From the NCBI RefSeq assembly GCF_900091475.1, contig NZ_FMIB01000002.1:1488001-1552000 (forward strand): a stretch of DNA of 64,000 nt, given 5' to 3'. Numbering within the stretch: the stretch's first letter is position 1; each line of letters begins with the position of its first letter. Below, in pieces: positions 42,319-50,001 of this stretch. The notes under the pieces are model-generated. The model was not told where the DNA came from, made no database searches, and worked only from the letters and a program-made list of their open reading frames with translations. The stretch comes from Micromonospora chersina (lineage in GTDB: Bacteria; Actinomycetota; Actinomycetes; Mycobacteriales; Micromonosporaceae). Made by a program: the position numbers and the translations under genes.

Positions 42319-42810
42319 TCAGCGGGGCGCCCGGCCGGCGGTGACCGGGGGCGCGGTGGACGAGGGTCGGAGCGGCGGGGTGGGGCCGAGCGTGGGCAGG
42401 CCGGCGATGCGCCAGGCGGCGAAGCCGCCGGCCACGTCGGTGGCCCGGTGCAGGCCGAGGTCCTGGAGCGCGGCGGCGGCCAGGGAGGACGTGTAGCCCT
42501 CCTGGCAGAGGACGATCACCGGCACGTCGTAGTCGACGGCCTGCGGCAGGCGCGCCGCGCAGCGCGGGTCGAAGCGCCACTCCAGGACGTTGCGCTCGAC
42601 AGCGAGGGCGCCCGGGACGGTGCCGTGCGCGGCGCGCTGGCCGGCCGGCCGGATGTCCACGAGCAGTGCCCCGCCCCGGACCGCCAGGTGGGCCCGCTCG
42701 GGGTCGAGCCGGCGCAGCCGGGCGCGGGCGGCGGCGAGGATCTCGTCGATGCTCCGCGAGCCGGGTGGCGGGACCGGACAGCTCTCGGTGCGGGTGGGGG
42801 GCTGCGCCAT
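42319..42810 (-). CDS. Rhodanese-like domain protein
   Basis: A 163-residue single-domain rhodanese. GGALLVDIRPAGQRAAHGTVPGA and NVLEWRFDPR lead to the active-site loop IVLCQEGYTSSLAAAALQDLG, with the persulfide-forming cysteine near residue 108, and ATDVAGGFAAWRIAGLP closes the fold. Such enzymes carry sulfane sulfur. It lies 50 bp downstream of a cysteine dioxygenase, and the pair suggests cysteine or sulfide disposal. GGAAGG lies eight bases from the ATG. Confidence 0.9.
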   Translation of the reverse strand: MAQPPTRTESCPVPPPGSRSIDEILAAARARLRRLDPERAHLAVRGGALLVDIRPAGQRAAHGTVPGALAVERNVLEWRFDPRCAARLPQAVDYDVPVIVLCQEGYTSSLAAAALQDLGLHRATDVAGGFAAWRIAGLPTLGPTPPLRPSSTAPPVTAGRAPR

Positions 42811-42860
42811 CGTGGCGTCCTTCCGTGCGACGGGTCTCGGGGACAGGGGTGCGGGCCGGT

Positions 42861-43313
42861 TCACCAGGCGACGCCGGCCTCGGCCACCTCGGCGACCAGG
42901 AGTTGCCCGGCGGCGAGGCGGTAGCGGGTCATCCGGCGCAGCGCGGGCCGGTAGACGTGCACACTGACCGCCGGCTGGTCGTCCCGGTTGGTGACCACGT
43001 GGACGTGCCGGGGGCCGAAGCGCCGGCCGGTGCCGGCGGCGAGCCGGTGCGGGCGCAACCGGCCACCGCCGACGGTCTCCTCCACGAGGGCGCCGGCGAC
43101 GACCAGGAAGGCGCCCGAGGAGCCGCCGTGGTCGTGCAGGTCGGTGCCCTGCCCGGGCAGCCAGCTCAGCGCCCACACCTCGTGCTCGTCGTCGGCGGCG
43201 AGCCGCGCGTACCACCGCTCGGCGCGGTCGAAGCGCAGCGGCACGGGCCAGCGGGTCGGGTCGGCCCAGCGGGCGGCGACGGTGAGCGGGTCGGACGGAT
43301 CGGTGCTGGTCAT
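42861..43313 (-). CDS. Cysteine dioxygenase family protein
   Basis: A 150-residue cupin that oxidises cysteine, or a related thiol, to the sulfinate. The three-histidine iron site reads LHDHGGSSGAFLVVAGAL (two histidines near residue 65) and FGPRHVHVVTN (third near 107). The cysteine cross-linked to tyrosine in animal enzymes is absent, as is usual in bacterial members. GTG at 43331 is an alternative start. It heads a unit with the rhodanese gene. A palindrome and a TATAGT box lie just upstream. Confidence 0.87.
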   Translation of the reverse strand: MTSTDPSDPLTVAARWADPTRWPVPLRFDRAERWYARLAADDEHEVWALSWLPGQGTDLHDHGGSSGAFLVVAGALVEETVGGGRLRPHRLAAGTGRRFGPRHVHVVTNRDDQPAVSVHVYRPALRRMTRYRLAAGQLLVAEVAEAGVAW

Positions 43314-43366
43314 CGGCGGGGGCGTCCTCACGGTGCGGGCGGCGCGTGCCCCCTCACTATAGGCGT

Positions 43367-43383
43367 TAAACCCTATAGGTTTA
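43367..43383. promoter_or_regulatory. Operator-like palindrome before the cysteine dioxygenase
   Basis: TAAACCCTATAGGTTTA has inverted arms TAAACC/GGTTTA around CTATA. CTATAGG also occurs 15 bp away at 43357-43363, overlapping a minus-strand TATAGT -10. The A+T-rich island stands out in this G+C-rich DNA. Confidence 0.5.
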
Positions 43384-43430
43384 GTAGGTAATACTGAATG
43401 CTGGGACGGTCCGGTCCGCGGGTCGGACGG

Positions 43431-43808
43431 TCAGCGCAGGACGGGCGGGTCCACCCGGTAGCCGGGCACCGACGGCCAGCGCACGGTGAGCACCACCGAC
43501 TCGCGCTCCGCGTACCAGGAGTGGTCCACGCCCCGGCCCCAGACCACGTAGTCGCCGGGGGCGCGCAGCACCACGGTGCGGTCCCGCAGCTCGATCCGGA
43601 ACGCGCCGCTGATCAGCACCAGCAGGGCGGTACGCCGCTCGCCGGTGGCCCACTGGGAACGGGTCTCCCCCGCCGGGTGCACGCCCCACTTCACCTCGAC
43701 CTCGGTGCTGTGCCGGACGTCGCCGAGCGGCTTGAAGTGGCCCAGCAGCCAGCCCGCGTCGGTCGCCCCGTCCACCGCCGCGTTGCCGACGTACACCCGA
43801 TCGTCCAT
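43431..43808 (-). CDS. Cupin domain-containing protein
   Basis: A 125-residue single cupin. The two motifs are seen as VKWGVHPAGETRSQWATGERR, then LLVLISGAFRIELRDRTVVL, and DYVVWGRGVDHSWYAERESVV. Metal ligands are only partly kept (one histidine per motif), so activity is uncertain. GAGG precedes the ATG. It lies upstream of the sulfur pair on the same strand but is separated from it by the palindrome at 43367. Confidence 0.82.
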   Translation of the reverse strand: MDDRVYVGNAAVDGATDAGWLLGHFKPLGDVRHSTEVEVKWGVHPAGETRSQWATGERRTALLVLISGAFRIELRDRTVVLRAPGDYVVWGRGVDHSWYAERESVVLTVRWPSVPGYRVDPPVLR

Positions 43809-43876
43809 CCACGCCTCCCGTGCCGGCTCGGCAAGCTACCAGGCGGGACCGGCGGGGCGCCCACTAACCTGGACGG

Positions 43877-44269
43877 ATGCCCGACGAACTCGACGCCGAG
43901 ACGCTCGCCTTCGCCCACCGGATGTTCGACCTGGCCCGTGCCGGGACGACCGACGAGCTGGCGGCGAACGTGGACGCGGGGCTGCCGGTCAACCTGACCA
44001 ACGCCAAGGGCGACACGCTGCTCATCCTGGCCGCGTACCACGCCCACCCGGAGACCGTGGGCGCGCTGCTCGCCCGCGGCGCCGACCCCGCCCGGACCAA
44101 CGACCGGGGGCAGACGGCGCTCGCCGCGGCGGTGTTCCGCAGGAACGCCGAGGCGGTCCGGGCGCTGCTCGACGCCGGCGCCGACCCCGAGCACGGCGAC
44201 CCGTCGGCGGTCGAGACGGCGCGCTTCTTCGACCTTCCCGAGATGCTCACCCTCCTCGGCCGGAGCTGA
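43877..44269 (+). CDS. Ankyrin-repeat protein
   Basis: A 130-residue protein of three to four ankyrin repeats: NAKGDTLLILAAYHAHPETV, then ALLARGADPARTNDRGQTAL and FRRNAEAVRALLDAGADPEH. It is a small protein-binding scaffold with no known partner. TAACCT (43865-43870) lies six bases before the ATG and no ribosome site is seen, so it is probably leaderless. Confidence 0.9.
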   Translation: MPDELDAETLAFAHRMFDLARAGTTDELAANVDAGLPVNLTNAKGDTLLILAAYHAHPETVGALLARGADPARTNDRGQTALAAAVFRRNAEAVRALLDAGADPEHGDPSAVETARFFDLPEMLTLLGRS

Positions 44270-44330
44270 CCGGCCGGGCGAGGTGCCGGCGTGCCCGACG
44301 CGGCCGGCGGCGGGGCGGTATACAGGTGCG

Positions 44331-45278
44331 GTGGAGGATCCCGTACCCGAGCAGATGCGCGCGGCGGCCGGCGCGCTGCTGGCGGCGCTCGACGAGCCGG
44401 CCCGGCAGCGGGCCCGGCACGACTTCGACGACGAGCCGGCCCGCCGGTGGCTGGAGTACCGGCCCCGGCCCCGGCCCGGCGCCAGCCTCGCCGACCTGGA
44501 CGTCACCGCCCGCAAGGCCGCCCACCGGCTGCTCGCCACCGCGCTCAGCCCCGCCGCGTACGCCCAGGCCATGGCCGTGGTGGCCCTCGAAGAGGTGCTC
44601 GACCGGGCGGAGGGCTGGCGGCGCGGCCGGCACAGCGGCGACTACTGGGTGGCCGTGTTCGGCGACCCGGCGCGCGACGACCGGTGGGCGTGGCGGTTCG
44701 AGGGACACCACCTGTCGGTGAGCATGACAGTGGTCGACGACCAGGTCTCCCCCGCCCCGATCTTCCTCGGCGCCAACCCGGCCACCGTCCGGCACGCCGG
44801 CCGGCCGGTCTCCCGGCCGCTCGGGCCGGAGGAGGACCTGGCGCGGGAGCTGCTCGACGCGCTCGGTCCCGCGGGTCGAACCGCCGCGGTCGTCGCCGAC
44901 GAGGCGCCCGCCGACATCATCAGCGCCACCCGGCCCCGCGCACCCGGACGGCTCGACCCGCTCGGCGTGCCCCGGGACCGGCTCACCCCGACCGGCCGGG
45001 CGCTGCTGGACCGGCTCGTCGCGCTCTACCTGGACCGGCTACCGCCGGAGTTGGCCGCGCGGGAGGCGGGCCGGCTGGCGGGCGGCGAGCTGCATTTCGC
45101 CTGGGCCGGCCCGGCCGGGCCGGGTCAGCGGCACTACTACCGGATCCAGGGCGACGACCTGCTGATCGAGTACGACAACACCACCGAGGACGGCAACCAC
45201 GCGCACACCGTGCTGCGCCGCCCGGCCAGCGACTTCGGCGCCGACGTGCTGGCCGCCCACCACGCCGCCGCGCACTGA
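44331..45278 (+). CDS. DUF3500 domain-containing protein
   Basis: A 315-residue protein of the DUF3500 family: MRAAAGALLAALDEPARQRA near the start, RHSGDYWVAVFGDP, WAWRFEGHHLSVSMTVVDDQ, PIFLGANPATVRHAGRP and, near the end, LHFAWAGPAGPG, DLLIEYDNTTEDGNHAHTVL and RRPASDFGADVLAAH. The function is unknown. GTG at 44331 is chosen because TATACA lies six bases upstream in the leaderless position and the helix of the family starts there. It is convergent with the methyltransferase. Confidence 0.88.
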   Translation: MEDPVPEQMRAAAGALLAALDEPARQRARHDFDDEPARRWLEYRPRPRPGASLADLDVTARKAAHRLLATALSPAAYAQAMAVVALEEVLDRAEGWRRGRHSGDYWVAVFGDPARDDRWAWRFEGHHLSVSMTVVDDQVSPAPIFLGANPATVRHAGRPVSRPLGPEEDLARELLDALGPAGRTAAVVADEAPADIISATRPRAPGRLDPLGVPRDRLTPTGRALLDRLVALYLDRLPPELAAREAGRLAGGELHFAWAGPAGPGQRHYYRIQGDDLLIEYDNTTEDGNHAHTVLRRPASDFGADVLAAHHAAAH

Positions 45279-45290
45279 CCTCGGCCGGGG

Positions 45291-46049
45291 TCAGGGTCGC
45301 CGGGCCTCGATGAGGAAGCGTTGGGCGTGGGCGACGAACGGGCCCTCGGCGCGGATGCGCTCGTGCAGGCGGCGCAGCTCGGCCCGGTAGCGGTCGACGG
45401 TGAAGCCGGGCACGGTCCAGATCACCTTGCGCAGGAACCAGACCACCGCGCCGACGTCGTGGAAGACGGTCCGGAGGGTGGCCGTGCGGAGGTCCACCAC
45501 GGTCAGCCCGGCGGCCTCGGCGGCGGCGACAGCCTGCTCCGGGTGGCGGCTGGCCGGGGGCGGCAGCGGTCCGAGGATGGCCTCACTCAGCTCGCGGACG
45601 GTGCCGGCGCCGATCTGCTGGGACAGGTAGCCGCCGCCGGGGCGCAGCACCCGGGCGATCTCGTCCCACCAGGTGTCCACCGGGTGCCGGCTGACCACCA
45701 GGTCGAACGACGCGTCGCGGAACGGCAGCGGCGGCCGGTCGGCCACCTGGACGACGGAGGCGCCGATCCGGCCCAGCGTCCGCCGCGCCACCGGCACGTT
45801 GGGCGGCCACGCCTCGGTGGCGACCAGCAGCGGCGGCGGGGCGGGGACCTCGGCCAGCACCTCTCCCCCGCCGGTGTCGATGTCCAGCGCGGCGCGGACG
45901 GTGGCCATCCGGGCGGCCACCAGGCGGGCGTAGCCCCAGGGCGGTCGTTCCTCGGTGGCCCGGCCGGCAAGCCAGGCGAAGCCCCAGCCCTCGACCGGCG
46001 CCGCCGCGCCCTCGGCGATCAACTCGTCGGCATCCCGCTCCGTGTCCAC
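45291..46049 (-). CDS. Class I SAM-dependent methyltransferase
   Basis: A 252-residue methyltransferase. Motif I appears as ALDIDTGGGEVLAEV near residue 57, motif II-like region as PLPFRDASFDLVVSRHPVDTW near 107, and ARVLRPGGGYLSQQIGAGTV near 132. The C-terminal FLRKVIWTVPGFTVDRYRAEL matches small-molecule methyltransferases of actinobacteria. The substrate is unknown. Confidence 0.87.
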   Translation of the reverse strand: MDTERDADELIAEGAAAPVEGWGFAWLAGRATEERPPWGYARLVAARMATVRAALDIDTGGGEVLAEVPAPPPLLVATEAWPPNVPVARRTLGRIGASVVQVADRPPLPFRDASFDLVVSRHPVDTWWDEIARVLRPGGGYLSQQIGAGTVRELSEAILGPLPPPASRHPEQAVAAAEAAGLTVVDLRTATLRTVFHDVGAVVWFLRKVIWTVPGFTVDRYRAELRRLHERIRAEGPFVAHAQRFLIEARRP

Positions 46050-46091
46050 CGGCAGAGCCTGGCGGCCGGGGCGGCCGGCGGCAAGGCGTTT

Positions 46092-46595
46092 TCAGGCCTT
46101 CGGGCGGATGATCTCCACGGTGGCGCCGGGGATGTCCCGGAGCGCCTCGAAGCCGGTCGGCTCGGCGGCGCGGCCCCGGTCGAACTGGCGCATCAGCCGG
46201 GCGCCCAGCCACACCCCCACCGAACCCACGGCCAGCGCGAGCAGTTCCGTGGCCACCTCGACACCGGTCGCGCCCCGTTGCGGCGCGTGCGCCCGCATCA
46301 GGCAGGTGAGCAGGAACAGCGCCGCCATCGCGGCGTTGACCAGGTTGAACGTGACAGCGGTGCGGCGGGTGCGGCCGGCCCGCACGTCCCACAGGTCGAC
46401 CATCCCGGCGACCGCCGTCAGCGCGGCGGCGACCAGGGCGGCGACCGCCGTCCAGTAGCCCACCTCGCCGAGGAAGGCCGGACCGCCGGCCACGTCGGCC
46501 AGGTCGAAGACCGCGGCGCTGACGAAGAGTCCGAAGGGGAACGTCACCAGCATCGGTTGGATCGGATGGCCCTGCACTTGCAGCCGGCTCTCCAT
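46092..46595 (-). CDS. DUF2231 domain membrane protein
   Basis: A 167-residue protein with four membrane helices in the DUF2231 pattern: QGHPIQPMLVTFPFGLFVSA, VGYWTAVAALVAAALTAVAG, NLVNAAMAALFLLTCLMRAH and LALAVGSVGVWLGARLM. The GHPIxPM motif marks the family, of unknown role. GGAGG precedes the ATG. A sigma-B/F-type promoter ends 41 bp upstream, suggesting stress expression. Confidence 0.88.
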   Translation of the reverse strand: MESRLQVQGHPIQPMLVTFPFGLFVSAAVFDLADVAGGPAFLGEVGYWTAVAALVAAALTAVAGMVDLWDVRAGRTRRTAVTFNLVNAAMAALFLLTCLMRAHAPQRGATGVEVATELLALAVGSVGVWLGARLMRQFDRGRAAEPTGFEALRDIPGATVEIIRPKA

Positions 46596-46636
46596 CGGTT
46601 CCTCCCCAGGTCGGATCAGCTCACCAGTCCAGGGTG

Positions 46637-46663
46637 CTACCCGAGGCCCACCGGGGTGAAACG
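46637..46663 (-). promoter_or_regulatory. Sigma-B/F-type promoter for the DUF2231 gene
   Basis: On the minus strand: CGTTT, 16 nt, GGGTAG, ending 41 bp before the ATG at 46595. Confidence 0.6.
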
Positions 46664-46671
46664 AATGTCGC

Positions 46672-47412
46672 TCAGTTGTCCCGGGGCCGGGAGACGGTGA
46701 GCACGAGCCGCTCGGCCACCTCGCGCAGCGGTATGTCCAACGAGGAGGCGGCGCTGCGGAGCACGTCCAGCGCCTCCGGGGCGGGGCAGCCGCGCTGCGT
46801 CATGATCACGCCGACGGCCTGCCCGACGACCCCCTCCGCCAGCAGCGTGGTGTCGAGCTGATCGGCCCGGGCGGCCTGCCGCTCCCGGTCGCGGGCGGCG
46901 GCGAGCAGCAGCCCGGCGTGCTCGGCGAGCAGCATGGCGGTGAGCTGGTGCCGGGGGGTCAGCGCGCCGGCCGACTCGGCGTAGAGGTTTATCGCTCCGA
47001 TGACCTGCTCGTCCACGTCCACCGGCGCGGAGATCACCCCGTGCACGCCGAGGCCGCGGGCCCGCTCGGCCCAGGCCGGCCAGGGCGACTCCTCGGCCAG
47101 GTCGGCGGCGGTGATCATCTCGCGCCGCCGGATCGCGGTCATGGCGGGTGTGTCCGGGCCGTGCCGCAGGTCGTCCAGCTCCGCCCGCGCGGGGTCGGAG
47201 GCGGCCACGCCGGCGGGCTCACCGGCGCGCAGCGCCGTGAAGCCGCAGCAGTCCACCCCGGGTACGGCGTCCCGGGCGATCCGGACCAGCCGGTCCAGCG
47301 CCTCGTCGAAGCCGGCGACCGCGATCAGGCCGGCGGTCAGCTCCCGCAGCAGCGCGGCGGTCTCCAGAACCCCGAGCGTGTCGATCATGGGCTCCCGCGT
47401 GTCGAGGTTCAC
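46672..47412 (-). CDS. GAF and ANTAR domain protein
   Basis: A 246-residue regulator. A GAF sensory domain covers about 25-170 (FDEALDRLVRIARDAVPGVD, VHGVISAPVDVDEQVIGAIN). An ANTAR RNA-binding domain ends it, with LLAEGVVGQAVGVIMTQRGC, PEALDVLRSAASSLDIPLRE and VAERLV. ANTAR proteins bind paired hexaloop hairpins in leader RNAs and prevent termination. The GTG at 47412 overlaps the stop of a 24-codon ORF by four bases; an ATG at 47388 with GGGAG three bases upstream is the alternative. A sigma-B/F-type promoter lies upstream. Confidence 0.9.
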   Translation of the reverse strand: MNLDTREPMIDTLGVLETAALLRELTAGLIAVAGFDEALDRLVRIARDAVPGVDCCGFTALRAGEPAGVAASDPARAELDDLRHGPDTPAMTAIRRREMITAADLAEESPWPAWAERARGLGVHGVISAPVDVDEQVIGAINLYAESAGALTPRHQLTAMLLAEHAGLLLAAARDRERQAARADQLDTTLLAEGVVGQAVGVIMTQRGCPAPEALDVLRSAASSLDIPLREVAERLVLTVSRPRDN

Positions 47413-47483
47413 CGGGCCACGGCCTCCGCCACCTCCGCGTCCGTGTACGCGGTGTCCCCGTCCGGCGCCGTTGCCTGTCCCAT
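47409..47483 (-). CDS. Possible 24-codon leader ORF of the GAF-ANTAR gene
   Basis: The frame MGQATAPDGDTAYTDAEVAE and four further residues has a purine-rich AGGGAGAAGAG about five bases before its ATG. It ends in a GTGA overlap with the GAF-ANTAR start. It could couple translation. No family match is recognised. Confidence 0.4.
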   Translation of the reverse strand: MGQATAPDGDTAYTDAEVAEAVAR

Positions 47484-47518
47484 GTCCACTCTTCTCCCTG
47501 ACTCGAAGCCCCGGCCTA

Positions 47519-47545
47519 CTACCCTCGCAAACCAGGATCGAAACC
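47519..47545 (-). promoter_or_regulatory. Sigma-B/F-type promoter for the GAF-ANTAR unit
   Basis: On the minus strand: GGTTT, 16 nt, GGGTAG, ending 35 bp before the leader ORF ATG at 47483. Both boxes match the class. Confidence 0.65.
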
Positions 47546-47551
47546 GCGCAA

Positions 47552-47592
47552 AGGGGTCCCTTCCGGCGCGGTACGCACCGGAAGGGACCCCT
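47552..47592 (-). terminator. Hairpin terminator after secA2
   Basis: AGGGGTCCCTTCCGG (47552-47566) pairs perfectly with CCGGAAGGGACCCCT (47578-47592) across 11 nt. It ends 7 bp upstream of the GAF-ANTAR promoter and so insulates the two genes. Confidence 0.85.
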
Positions 47593-47601
47593 CGCGGATG
47601 G

Positions 47602-49893
47602 TCAGCGGGAGCCGATGAGCCGCCGCCCCACCGAGGCGATCAGCCGGTCCAGCTCGGAGCCGAACGGGTTGTCGTGGACCAGGTAGGTCCACGTGGCGGT
47701 CGGCCGCACCAGCTTGGCGGAGTCCGGCTCCCACCCGTCGTCGAACTCGGTCTCCTCGAAGGTGGCGATGGTCCGCGTCTCGATCTCGGGGATCAGCTCG
47801 TTGAACGCCGGCACCGCGCTGCGGTGGAACTCGTCCAGCGGGTCGAGCCGGCCCAGCGCCCGCAGGTGCACGCCCTCGCGCACCTCGGAGAGCTCGGCCA
47901 GGTGGTCGGCCCAGAGGCGGTCCAGGTGGTAGAGGGCGATCGTGCGGGCCACCTCGGCGAGCAGGTCCTCGTCCATCTCGCCGGCCTTCTCCGGCACCCG
48001 CTCCAGCAGCATCAGGGCGGCGACGTCGCTGGTGAGCAGCCGCTCCCGGCGCTCGGCGAGCGCCTTGCGCTGCTGCTCGATCACCTGGCTGTAGCGCCAG
48101 GTGTTGCGGTGGATCTCGTGGTTGACACCCTCGGCGACCCGCTGGGCGTGCTCGACCGCGTAGTCGACCTGCGGGTCGGTGACCAGGCCGTCGGCGTTCA
48201 TCCGCGGGGACGGCGGGACGGTGTCGCCGGCGTGCCGGACGACCAGGTCGTCCTCCAGGCTGACGAGGAAGACCGAGCCACCCGGGTCGCCCTGCCGGCC
48301 GGCCCGACCGCGGAGCTGGTCGTCGACCCGGCGGCTGTCGTGCCGGCCGCTGCCGATCACGTAGAGACCGCCCAGCTCCGCCACCCGCTCGCGGTCGGAC
48401 TGGTCGCTGCCGCCGAGCCGGATGTCGACGCCCCGGCCAGCCATCTGGGTGGAGACCGTCACCGCGCCGTACGCGCCGGCCTCGGCGATGATCCCCGCCT
48501 CCTCGTCGTCGTTCTTGGCGTTGAGGACGACACAGGGCACCCCGGCGGCGTGCAGGCCCGCCGCGAGGCCCTCGGACTCCTTGACGTCGAGGGTGCCGAC
48601 CAGCACCGGGCGGCCGGCCTCGTGGCAGCGCCGGATCTCGTCGATCAGCGCCTCCTCCTTCTCGGCCCGGGTGGCGTAGATCCGGTCCGGCTCGTCCTCC
48701 CGGATGCACGGGGTGTTCGGCGGGATCACCGCCACCTCGAGGCCGAAGAACTCGCGGAGCTGGTCGCCGACGAGGACCGCGGTCGCGGTCATCCCGCAGA
48801 CCGTGGGGTAGAGCGCGATGTAGGCCTGGACGGTGATGGTGCCGAGCACCTCACCCTCGGCCGTGGCGTCCAGGCCCTCCTTGGCCTCGACCGCCGCCTG
48901 GAGCCCGTCCGGCCAGCGGCGGCGCTGGGCCACCCGGCCGCGCATCTCGTCGATCAGCTCGACCGACTTCTCGCGGACGATGTAGTCGACGTCGCGGTGC
49001 AGCAGCGCGTGCGCGTGCAGCGCCACGTTGACCGCGGAGAGCTGCGCGACGTGCTCCTCGTCGTAGAGGTCGATGCCGCCGAGCTTCGCCTCGACGGTGG
49101 CCAGGCCCGCCGAGGTGAAGGCGACGCTGCGGCCGTCCTCGGCGATCGTGTAGTGCTTGCCCTTGCGCAGGCCCCGGACCAGCGCGGCGGCGGCGTGCAC
49201 CGGGTCCTGCTCGCCGGGAACCGCGCCGGCCAGGACCATCGGCACGCGGGCCTCGTCGATGAGGATGGAGTCGGCCTCGTCGACGATCGCGGTCTTCAGC
49301 GTCGGCTGGACCCGGTCGGCCAGGTCGGTGACGAGCTGGTCGCGGAGGAAGTCGAAGCCGGCCTCGCTGACCGACACGTAGGTGACGTCGCACGCGTACG
49401 CGGCACGCCGCTCCTCGGGGGTGGACGCCTCGTTGACCCAGCCGACCGTGAGGCCCAGCAGGGTGTAGACCGGGCCCATCCACTCGGCGTCGCGGCGGGC
49501 CAGGTAGTCGTTGACGGTGAGCACGTGCACCGGGCCGTTGCCCAGCCGGACGTGCCCGTACGCGGCGATGGTCGCGGTGAGCGTCTTGCCCTCGCCGGTG
49601 GCCATCTCGGCGACCTTGCCGGAGAGCAGCGCCATGGCGCCGAGCAGCTGGACGTCGTACGGCCGCTGGTCGAGGCCGCGGCGGGCCGCCTCGCGGCCGA
49701 TCGCGCAGATCTCCTCGTAGCCCGTGGCCTGCCCGGCCGCCTCGGTCAGCTCCGCGTCGGAGAGCTTCTCCAGCTCCCCCTCGCGGCCCTCGATCGCCGG
49801 CAGCAGCTTCTCCAGCGGGGCCAGGTCGACAGTCGTCCCCGGGCGCTCGAGGAACCGCCGGAACCTGCTCTTCAGACGTTGCGACACACCCAT
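47602..49893 (-). CDS. secA2: Accessory Sec translocase ATPase SecA2
   Basis: A 763-residue SecA-type motor that drives export of a subset of proteins through SecYEG. The DEAD-motor parts are seen as KVAEMATGEGKTLTATIAAY near residue 98, TVNDYLARRDAEWMGPVYTL, VDEADSILIDEARVPM near 204 and the second motor half with QMAGRGVDIRLGG and GRHDSRRVDDQLRGRAGRQGD. It is shorter than SecA1 and lacks the zinc-binding C-terminal tail that binds SecB, which marks it as SecA2. The ATG at 49893 gives MGVSQRLKSRFRRFLERPG. Confidence 0.94.
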   Translation of the reverse strand: MGVSQRLKSRFRRFLERPGTTVDLAPLEKLLPAIEGREGELEKLSDAELTEAAGQATGYEEICAIGREAARRGLDQRPYDVQLLGAMALLSGKVAEMATGEGKTLTATIAAYGHVRLGNGPVHVLTVNDYLARRDAEWMGPVYTLLGLTVGWVNEASTPEERRAAYACDVTYVSVSEAGFDFLRDQLVTDLADRVQPTLKTAIVDEADSILIDEARVPMVLAGAVPGEQDPVHAAAALVRGLRKGKHYTIAEDGRSVAFTSAGLATVEAKLGGIDLYDEEHVAQLSAVNVALHAHALLHRDVDYIVREKSVELIDEMRGRVAQRRRWPDGLQAAVEAKEGLDATAEGEVLGTITVQAYIALYPTVCGMTATAVLVGDQLREFFGLEVAVIPPNTPCIREDEPDRIYATRAEKEEALIDEIRRCHEAGRPVLVGTLDVKESEGLAAGLHAAGVPCVVLNAKNDDEEAGIIAEAGAYGAVTVSTQMAGRGVDIRLGGSDQSDRERVAELGGLYVIGSGRHDSRRVDDQLRGRAGRQGDPGGSVFLVSLEDDLVVRHAGDTVPPSPRMNADGLVTDPQVDYAVEHAQRVAEGVNHEIHRNTWRYSQVIEQQRKALAERRERLLTSDVAALMLLERVPEKAGEMDEDLLAEVARTIALYHLDRLWADHLAELSEVREGVHLRALGRLDPLDEFHRSAVPAFNELIPEIETRTIATFEETEFDDGWEPDSAKLVRPTATWTYLVHDNPFGSELDRLIASVGRRLIGSR

Positions 49894-50001
49894 GAGCGGC
49901 AACGGTACGCGAACCGGAGCCGATTGTGACCCCCGCCCGGCGCGGGCGCCGGACCGTGTCCGGATTGTGCCGCGTTTCCGCAGGTCAGGACGTTTTCGTG
50001 A

